Below the pieces are notes generated by a model. It was not told where the DNA came from. It made no database searches and was given only the letters and a program-made list of their open reading frames with translations. From Thiomargarita sp. (lineage in GTDB: Bacteria; Pseudomonadota; Gammaproteobacteria; Beggiatoales; Beggiatoaceae): DNA of 9,845 nucleotides. Every line of letters begins with the position of its first letter. The stretch's first letter is position 1. The stretch spans positions 1 through 9,845 of the forward strand of contig JAGLFE010000433.1 of NCBI GenBank assembly GCA_023144675.1, given 5' to 3'. This document shows, piece by piece, positions 1 to 4,640 of the stretch. The position numbers and the translations under genes were made by a program.

Positions 1-166
1 CTTTTTCTTGGTACATTTCATCGGGAAAGTGCGCATTTTCACCAGCTTTGGATTCAATGGCAACGCTAAAGCCCATTTTCTGAAACCATTCAATCGTTTC
101 GGGTGTAGCGGCGACACGCTTCTCATTCGCATGTACTTCTTTAGGGATTCCTATTTTTAAAGGCAT
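1..166 (-). CDS. pntA: NAD(P) transhydrogenase alpha subunit, 5' part only (PntA-like)
   Basis: Only the first 55 codons are inside the window; the gene runs off the left edge. The protein starts MPLKIGIPKEVHANEKRVAA, then TPETIEWFQKMGF and an ESKAGENAHFPDE stretch. This is the conserved N-terminus of the alanine dehydrogenase / transhydrogenase alpha family (IGIPKE, RVAxTP, ES.AG). In that family PntA is the soluble NAD(H)-binding part of the membrane enzyme that couples hydride transfer between NADH and NADP+ to proton movement. The K-x-x-x-x-EKRVAATP spacing and the ESKAG segment resemble PntA more than alanine dehydrogenase, but the domains that would settle it lie outside. The ATG at 166-164 is supported by AAGGAAA at 171-177. 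It is the last gene of the leftward-reading block; 167 bp separate it from DUF29 copy 1. Confidence 0.8.
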   Translation of the reverse strand, partial: MPLKIGIPKEVHANEKRVAATPETIEWFQKMGFSVAIESKAGENAHFPDEMYQEK

Positions 167-333
167 ATATTTTCCTTTTAATTAAAGGGTTTAGGGGTGG
201 TTTTAACTAAGGTTTTAATCAAATATTCTAATTTACCTTAGATTTTTTAGAATTTATTGGAATAAAAGGTTGTAATGTATCTTTTTTCCCTGACTGCTTC
301 AACATTGGGTTATAAGTGTTTTTAGATTCATAA

Positions 334-819
334 TTAATTTTCTAAGTTTTTACTTTTAGGATAAAAATCATCATCTAGTAATTGTTCAATCGAATAATGG
401 CATTCGTTAGGAAAATAACTTTGAGGTAATTTAGTTTCTTTCATTGCCAAAACAACTGCTTTAGGGTAAATATCATTTACAGCTTCTTGAATTTTAGATT
501 TTAAACTAGGTATTTTTTCCAATAGCAAAGTAAGTCTAGCACGTTGTTCAATAATGGTGTTTCTCCAACTTTTTCCGTCGTAATCTTGATACAGCAATTG
601 TTTCTTCATTATGGGTAGTTGGATTTGCCACTTGAGTAAATGGGCGATTAAAATCATAAGGCGACTTTCTAATGAATGTAAATTACTTTTGCCCATATCT
701 TCTAATTCCTCAATTAGATTTTCTGCATCAATTTCGTTAAACCGCCCAGCTTTTAAAAGTGTAATGTGGTGTTCAATCCATTGTTGGAAATCTTGTTCAT
801 ACTTCATTTTTAAGTTCAT
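334..819 (-). CDS. DUF29 family protein, copy 1
   Basis: A 161-residue protein of the DUF29 family, whose function is unknown. It shows the whole family pattern: YEQDFQQWIEHHITLLKAGR near the start, the acidic NLIEELEDMGKS segment (residues 34-45), ESRLMILIAHLLKWQ, a WRNTIIEQRARL helix in the middle, and the C-terminal KETKLPQSYFP, YSIEQLLDDDFYP block. It is probably soluble and helical; no signal peptide or membrane segment is visible. Its ATG overlaps the TGA of copy 2 by 4 nt (816-819), so translation is probably coupled to the upstream gene. No good Shine-Dalgarno sequence precedes either Met1 or Met5, which fits coupling. Residues 6-47 are identical to copies 2 and 3, whereas the C-terminal half differs from both. 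Met5 is an alternative start. Confidence 0.85.
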   Translation of the reverse strand: MNLKMKYEQDFQQWIEHHITLLKAGRFNEIDAENLIEELEDMGKSNLHSLESRLMILIAHLLKWQIQLPIMKKQLLYQDYDGKSWRNTIIEQRARLTLLLEKIPSLKSKIQEAVNDIYPKAVVLAMKETKLPQSYFPNECHYSIEQLLDDDFYPKSKNLEN

Positions 820-1301
820 AATTTATTTTTTAAGTTTTTAGGATAAAAATCATCATTTAGTAATTGTTCAATCGAATAAGGACATTTACTGGGAAAATAA
901 GTTTGAGATAATTTAGTTTCTTTAACTGCGAATGCAACTGCTTTAGGATAGACTTTAATTATAGAACCTTGCATTTTTGGTTTTAAACTTGGCATATTTT
1001 CTAATGAATACGCAATCCGAGAACGTTGTTCAATAATGGTTTTTCGCCAACTTCTGCCGTCGTAATTTTCGTACATCATTTGCGTTCTCATTATGGGCAG
1101 TTGGATTTGCCACTTGAGTAAATGGGCGATTAAAACTATAAGGCGACTTTCTAATTCCCATAAATTACTTTTGCCCATATCTTCCAATTCCTCAATTAGA
1201 TTTTCGGCATCAATTTCATTAAACCGCCCAGCTTTTAAAAGTGTAATGTGGTGTTCAATCCATTGTTGGAAATCTTGTTCATACTCCATTTTTAAATTCA
1301 T
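816..1301 (-). CDS. DUF29 family protein, copy 2
   Basis: A second 161-residue DUF29 protein of unknown function. It has the same blocks as its neighbours: YEQDFQQWIEHHITLLKAGR, NLIEELEDMGKSN, ESRLIVLIAHLLKWQIQLPI, WRKTIIEQRSR and YSIEQLLNDDFYP. It differs from copies 1 and 3 at residues 48-49 (WE instead of HS or HT) and widely after about residue 72. The ATG at 1301-1299 follows GGAAAG at 1308-1313 with a 6-nt gap, a plausible ribosome binding site. That site lies in a block identical to the one before copy 3. The TGA overlaps the start of copy 1 (ATGA at 819-816), so the two behave as an overlapping pair. Family membership is clear; the role cannot be inferred from sequence. Confidence 0.87.
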   Translation of the reverse strand: MNLKMEYEQDFQQWIEHHITLLKAGRFNEIDAENLIEELEDMGKSNLWELESRLIVLIAHLLKWQIQLPIMRTQMMYENYDGRSWRKTIIEQRSRIAYSLENMPSLKPKMQGSIIKVYPKAVAFAVKETKLSQTYFPSKCPYSIEQLLNDDFYPKNLKNKL

Positions 1302-1363
1302 AATTAACTTTCCAAATCAAGAAGGTAAATTGTAATTTTATTCAATCCAAGTTTTGAAAACTG
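1285..1363. repeat. 79-bp perfect direct repeat, left copy (start region and leader of DUF29 copy 2)
   Basis: These 79 bases are identical to 2699-2777 at an offset of 1414. They cover the first codons of DUF29 copy 2, its ribosome binding site and about 62 bp of upstream DNA. Identity stops abruptly at 1363, where this copy continues toward the toxin-antitoxin module. The repeat joins a longer, slightly diverged one over the 5' part of the genes. It marks one end of the duplicated unit and probably carries the same leader or promoter to both genes. Confidence 0.9.
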
Positions 1364-1446
1364 TACGACCATTGTATTCAATTTACATGACTATAACTTA
1401 AAATAATAAGTTACTATCAATATGTTCATCGAAAAATATTTATGAA

Positions 1447-1851
1447 TTACAAGCCAAACTTTTCACAAAATGCTTGTGGCGACATTACTTCAAAATGATG
1501 TCCTGCTGATAATCCTCTTAAAAAGTCCCGATTATCTGACACAATTTTATCAATTTTTTGCCATTCAGCAAAGCCACCAATAATCGCATCACCTTTTTTT
1601 AAGCCTTTTGATTCAAACATCTCAATATACATATTTGGAACTTGTTCATAATTCAATTGAATATTAGATTCATTAACAAGTTGATAAAATTCTTTCATAT
1701 ATGTATTTGGTAAGTTATGAACGAGTTCTATTCTGACCTGATTAGGAACAACAAAATTAAAATTAGACAAATTAAGCAGAATTTTTTGGCAAAATTCATT
1801 GTTTTTCAATAAACCAAATATCCATATATTGGTATCTAAACTAACCAACAT
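1447..1851 (-). CDS. PIN-domain toxin, VapC-like RNase
   Basis: A 134-residue PIN-domain protein, probably the toxin of a type II toxin-antitoxin pair. VapC-family PIN proteins are Mg2+-dependent RNases that cut tRNA, rRNA or mRNA; the target here is unknown. The four expected acidic positions are visible: D6 in LDTNIW, E42 in RIELVHN, D88 in KKGDAII and D106 in SDNRDF (D109 follows). The predicted active site therefore looks intact. I choose the ATG at 1851-1849 because it puts LDTN at the usual N-terminal position and follows GGGGA (1857-1861) by 5 nt. An in-frame ATG at 1887 would add 12 residues that do not look like the family. With the chosen start the gene overlaps the antitoxin's 3' end by 11 nt (1841-1851), a typical coupled arrangement. 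Confidence in the PIN fold is high; that it acts as a toxin is inferred from its partner. Confidence 0.85.
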   Translation of the reverse strand: MLVSLDTNIWIFGLLKNNEFCQKILLNLSNFNFVVPNQVRIELVHNLPNTYMKEFYQLVNESNIQLNYEQVPNMYIEMFESKGLKKGDAIIGGFAEWQKIDKIVSDNRDFLRGLSAGHHFEVMSPQAFCEKFGL

Positions 1852-2104
1852 TTCTATCCCCATATAATTCATCATAAACTTCTTCACGAGTTTGACGCAA
1901 ATGTTCCAAAATATCTTCTCTGCTCATTTTAGCAAATGGATGATTCTCAGATACATCTTGCATAAGTTTCTTCATACGTATTTGCCAATCTAATGAATTA
2001 GGTTCAGTAACTACAATAGCAACTTTAGTTAATGGTGGTAAACCTGAAAGTGTAACTACGCCATTATTATTCACTACGATTTCATCAAAATGATATGTTT
2101 GCAT
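1841..2104 (-). CDS. Putative antitoxin partner of the PIN-domain toxin
   Basis: An 87-residue protein directly upstream of, and overlapping, the PIN gene. The first ~35 residues look like short beta strands (FDEIVVNNNGVVTLSGLPPL, then KVAIVVTEP), the shape expected of an AbrB/MazE-like swapped-hairpin DNA-binding domain, but I cannot assign a family. The C-terminal part is a charged helix (MSREDILEHLRQTREEVYDE). This fits the usual plan of VapB-type antitoxins: the N-terminus binds the operator and the C-terminus wraps and blocks the toxin. Proteins of this design usually repress their own operon. The ATG at 2104-2102 follows AAGGGA closely. The TAG at 1843-1841 lies inside the toxin gene. 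The antitoxin role rests mainly on size, order and overlap with the PIN gene. Confidence 0.7.
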   Translation of the reverse strand: MQTYHFDEIVVNNNGVVTLSGLPPLTKVAIVVTEPNSLDWQIRMKKLMQDVSENHPFAKMSREDILEHLRQTREEVYDELYGDRNVG

Positions 2105-2140
2105 TATTTTCCCTTATTTTCTTCTTAATTTTACCAATAA

Positions 2141-2170
2141 GTTATAATAAAAAATCTTTTATTTTCTCAA
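2141..2170 (-). promoter_or_regulatory. Candidate promoter of the toxin-antitoxin operon
   Basis: Reading leftward, TTGAGA (2170-2165) and TATAAC (2146-2141) are 18 nt apart, about 37 nt before the antitoxin ATG. This is a fair sigma70-type match. A TATAAT at 2191-2186 has no good -35 partner. Both could be chance in such AT-rich DNA. Confidence 0.3.
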
Positions 2171-2229
2171 TTACACAACAAAATCATTATATACCAATAA
2201 TTAGGCATTTATGTTTTTAACATTTATAG

Positions 2230-2715
2230 TTAAGATTCTAACTTTCCAATTTCAGGATAAAAATCATCATCTAATAATTGTTCAACAGAATAAAGGCATT
2301 CAGCGGGAAAACAAGTTTGAGGTAATTTAGTTTCTTTCACTGCAAATGAAACTGCTTCAGAATAGGCATTATTCACAGCTTCTTGCATTTTAGGTTTCAA
2401 ACTGGGAACTTTTTTCAAAAAAAAAGCAATTTGAGTACGCTGTTCAATTATTGTCTTTCTCCAATTTTTTTCATCGTAATCTTGATACATTAATTGTGTT
2501 TTCATTATGGGTAGTTGGATTTGCCACTTGAGTAAATGGGCAATTAAAACCATAAGACGGCTTTCTAATGTATGTAAATTGCTTTTGCCCATATCTTCCA
2601 ATTCCTCAATTAGATTTTCGGCATCAATTTCATTAAACCGTCCAGCTTTTAAAAGTGTAATGTGGTGTTCAATCCATTGTTGGAAATCTTGTTCATATTC
2701 CATTTTTAAATTCAT
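2230..2715 (-). CDS. DUF29 family protein, copy 3
   Basis: The third 161-residue DUF29 protein, also of unknown function, first in the leftward-reading block. It carries YEQDFQQWIEHHITLLKAGR, NLIEELEDMGKSN, ESRLMVLIAHLLKWQ, WRKTIIEQRTQ, KETKLPQTCFP and YSVEQLLDDDFYP. Residues 1-47 are identical to copy 2 and only 3 of the 141 corresponding bases differ, all silent. The region after about residue 72 is much more diverged (for example IAFFLKKVPSL against IAYSLENMPSL). The start at 2715 and its GGAAAG site lie in the block shared with copy 2. A T9 run (2425-2417, gene strand) encodes the FF of IAFFL and could be slippage-prone. The gene is separated from copy 2 by the toxin-antitoxin module. No membrane segment or signal peptide is seen. 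Confidence 0.87.
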   Translation of the reverse strand: MNLKMEYEQDFQQWIEHHITLLKAGRFNEIDAENLIEELEDMGKSNLHTLESRLMVLIAHLLKWQIQLPIMKTQLMYQDYDEKNWRKTIIEQRTQIAFFLKKVPSLKPKMQEAVNNAYSEAVSFAVKETKLPQTCFPAECLYSVEQLLDDDFYPEIGKLES

Positions 2716-2777
2716 AATTAACTTTCCAAATCAAGAAGGTAAATTGTAATTTTATTCAATCCAAGTTTTGAAAACTG
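2699..2777. repeat. 79-bp perfect direct repeat, right copy (start region and leader of DUF29 copy 3)
   Basis: Identical to 1285-1363. It contains the first codons of DUF29 copy 3, GGAAAG before its ATG, and on the gene strand a TAAAAT (2754-2749) that could serve as a -10 box, though no convincing -35 is seen. The sequence to the right is unrelated to that right of the left copy, so 2777 marks the boundary of the duplication. Confidence 0.9.
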
Positions 2778-2850
2778 GTTTAATTATTGATTTTCAAAAA
2801 CATTTAAAAGACGATTAGTATTACCTAAATTATAAATTGCTAGAATTACG

Positions 2851-2877
2851 AATTATTAATTGCTAATAATTTTTTTT
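2851..2877 (+). terminator. Weak hairpin followed by T7, possible terminator
   Basis: AATTATTA (2851-2858) and TAATAATT (2864-2871) form a perfect 8-bp stem with loop ATTGC; seven T (2871-2877) overlap the stem end and follow it. The layout is that of a rho-independent terminator on the plus strand, but the stem has no G-C pair, so it would be weak. No plus-strand gene ends just before it, so it may be chance. Confidence 0.25.
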
Positions 2878-3256
2878 AAAAAGTAATTTAAATTTATCGA
2901 ATTTAGTTAATTATGCTAAAAATTTGTTTTACGCTTAATTTTCAATTATTTATATTTTTGAAATAAACTATATCATTTTAAATCTATTATAAATGTAATA
3001 AAAAAGCAATTAAATATTTACTATTTTATAGTATGATATCAAATATCGTTTTGAGTATAAAGTACTAATCTCAATATTTATTCCTCCTATTTTTAAACTT
3101 TTGCTAAAAAACGTAGAGTTGATATTATTGCTTGGTGCGATGGTATCAGCTACTTATTATATTTTTTTATAACACCCATCTTTAAGTTCTTAAATCAAAA
3201 CTATAATACTCTTTCAAATATAAAGATTTATATTTTTTTGAAGATATTCTTATTTC

Positions 3257-3285
3257 TTGATACAACTTTTTATCTATTTTATTCT
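3257..3285 (+). promoter_or_regulatory. Candidate promoter for uppP
   Basis: TTGATA (3257-3262), a 17-nt spacer and TATTCT (3280-3285) lie about 43 nt before the uppP start. The -35 matches 5 of 6 and the -10 matches 4 of 6 consensus bases. It is the best pair seen in this stretch, but AT-rich background makes false matches common. Confidence 0.3.
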
Positions 3286-3328
3286 TAGAAATTGAAAAAA
3301 GAAAAACTATTAACACTTAATAAATATT

Positions 3329-4138
3329 GTGGATATTTGGAACATTATCGCACTTGCGATCATACAAGGATTAACCGAATTTTTACCTATTTCCAGTTCA
3401 GCGCACCTTATTTTATTTCCGCAAATAATGGGGCAAGAGGACCAGGGTTTAGCATTTGATGTTGCTGTACATTTTGGCTCATTATTGGCAGTATTAATTT
3501 ATTTTCGCCATGATTTAAAACCATTATTATTAAGTTGGCTAAAATCTATTCAAACTAGACAATTGACAGCAGAAAGTCGTTTAGTTTGGGGCATATTTTT
3601 AGGAACTATACCAGTTGCAGTATTTGGTTTGCTAATTTTAGTTTTAAATTTAGAAAATGATCTAAGATCGGCTTTCATTATTGCAACAGCGACAATTTTC
3701 TTTGCTGTACTACTTTGGTTAGCCGATATAATGGGCAAACAAAAACGAGATGAATTAAGTTTAACGGGCAAAGATATTTTAATCATTGGACTGGCTCAAG
3801 CTGTAGCTTTGATTCCTGGAACTTCACGCTCGGGAATTACTATAACAGCAGCGTTAGCATTAGGATTAACTAGGAAAGCGGCGGCTCGATTTTCATTTTT
3901 ACTAGCTATCCCAGTTATCATCTTAGCTGGGGCTGTTGAAACTATAAAATTAGTTCAACAAACGGATATTTTAAATTGGTATGCCTTAATATTAGGTTTT
4001 ACTTTTTCCGCATTAAGTGCTTATATATGTATTTATTTTTTTATTAGTTTATTAGATAGAATTAGTATGTTACCGTTCGTAATTTACCGCATTTTATTAG
4101 GTATTGCATTATTTATTTGGGTTGTTGTATATGTTTAA
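3329..4138 (+). CDS. uppP: Undecaprenyl-diphosphate phosphatase (UppP/BacA)
   Basis: A 269-residue integral membrane enzyme that removes one phosphate from undecaprenyl diphosphate, returning the lipid carrier for peptidoglycan and other surface polymers. Length is normal for the family. The signature QGLTEFLPISSSAHL at residues 13-27 contains the (E/Q)xxxE motif (Q13, E17) and H26. The second signature, PGTSRSG at 163-169, supplies the catalytic-region R167. Several hydrophobic segments span the rest. The start is GTG at 3329: it gives an N-terminus (MDIWNIIALAIIQ) that fits the family, and no ATG lies nearby. No clear Shine-Dalgarno sequence precedes it, so initiation may be weak. It is the first gene of the rightward run; its last codons overlap the VanZ-like gene by 8 nt. 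Overproduction of this family is known to raise bacitracin resistance. Confidence 0.95.
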   Translation: MDIWNIIALAIIQGLTEFLPISSSAHLILFPQIMGQEDQGLAFDVAVHFGSLLAVLIYFRHDLKPLLLSWLKSIQTRQLTAESRLVWGIFLGTIPVAVFGLLILVLNLENDLRSAFIIATATIFFAVLLWLADIMGKQKRDELSLTGKDILIIGLAQAVALIPGTSRSGITITAALALGLTRKAAARFSFLLAIPVIILAGAVETIKLVQQTDILNWYALILGFTFSALSAYICIYFFISLLDRISMLPFVIYRILLGIALFIWVVVYV

Positions 4139-4547
4139 TCAGTTGCAAAATAATTTGTATTTTAAAAAATTTTGGTTAGTTGTAGGTTTTATTTTAGTTT
4201 CCACAGTCATTACTTTATCTATAATTTCTTCTCCACCTAATATTATACCTTCAATACAGTATGGCGATAAGTTGGGACATGCCTTAGCTTATTTTACTTT
4301 AATGGCGTGGTTTGCACAAATTTATCATTCATCAAGCCAACGTTTCTACTTAGTCATTGGACTTTTTTTACTGGGTATAACTTTAGAAATTTTACAAAGT
4401 TTAGGTGGAATACGCTACGCCGAATGGCAAGATATTCTCGCAAATACTACGGGAATTTTATTAGCATGGCAATTAACTAAACAGCGTTTTGGTTATATAC
4501 TGTTTTTCATTGAAAAAAGAATACTTGCTATTATCAGAAAATTTTAG
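4131..4547 (+). CDS. VanZ-like family membrane protein
   Basis: A 138-residue membrane protein with about four hydrophobic segments. The VanZ-like pattern is visible: GDKLGHALAYFTL (D46, K47, H50) after the first helix, then GITLEILQSL (E86, Q89) and a WQDILANTTGILL segment (D101, N105) leading into the last helix. VanZ is linked to teicoplanin resistance in enterococci; the role of most family members is unknown, though an envelope role is likely. The start at ATG 4131 gives the usual short N-terminus and overlaps the uppP stop by 8 nt. An in-frame ATG at 4104 would add 9 residues inside uppP and seems less likely. The overlap suggests coupled expression with uppP, which also fits an envelope role. 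Confidence 0.85.
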   Translation: MFNQLQNNLYFKKFWLVVGFILVSTVITLSIISSPPNIIPSIQYGDKLGHALAYFTLMAWFAQIYHSSSQRFYLVIGLFLLGITLEILQSLGGIRYAEWQDILANTTGILLAWQLTKQRFGYILFFIEKRILAIIRKF

Positions 4548-4640
4548 CCTATTATCTAAGCTAAATATCCATTTCATTCATCCTTTTCAAAAAAATGCTA
4601 AAAATTTCTATTATTTTTATAAAATAAAAGGATTTACATT

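Larger units (their letters stand above)
2716..3328. other. AT-rich divergent intergenic region of about 610 bp
   Basis: No convincing gene on either strand. The region separates the leftward DUF29/toxin-antitoxin block from the rightward uppP run. It holds the duplicated DUF29 leader (to 2777), then very AT-rich DNA with stops in all frames. Exceptions are an inverted repeat with a T run near 2851-2877, a 46-codon open stretch at 3032-3169 on the plus strand without ATG or GTG at its head, and a candidate promoter at 3257-3285. The segment around 3113-3153 is visibly less AT-rich than the rest and may be a relic of a former coding sequence. Confidence 0.7.

Noticed and set aside
1..166. Higher G+C in the pntA fragment (about 43%) as a sign of a different origin
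   Set aside because: Parts of purF reach similar values, and 166 bases are too few to claim a compositional boundary.
1093..1335. 80-residue plus-strand reading frame opposite DUF29 copy 2, nearly repeated at 2507-2749 and 611-841
   Set aside because: It is the antisense of the DUF29 5' parts; its apparent conservation follows from the near-identity of those genes, and it has no ribosome binding site.
1394..1413. 7-bp inverted repeat TAACTTA / TAAGTTA downstream of the PIN toxin gene
   Set aside because: The stem is almost all A/T and no T run follows it on the minus strand, so it is not a credible terminator.
1841..1887. Longer PIN toxin starting at ATG 1887
   Set aside because: The extra residues lie before the family's LDTN start, overlap the antitoxin gene deeply and lack a ribosome binding site as good as GGGGA before 1851.
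3083..3088. Perfect AGGAGG on the minus strand in the divergent gap
   Set aside because: The only start at useful distance (TTG) opens a frame of 11 codons before TGA, so no gene can be supported.
3550..3786. Minus-strand reading frame inside uppP, and another at 6852-7082 inside purF
   Set aside because: Both lie wholly opposite well-recognised conserved enzymes and have no family features or start signals.
4543..4564. TTTAGC ... GCTAAA inverted repeat after the VanZ-like gene as a terminator
   Set aside because: The stem is short, the loop is long (about 10 nt) and no T run follows directly.
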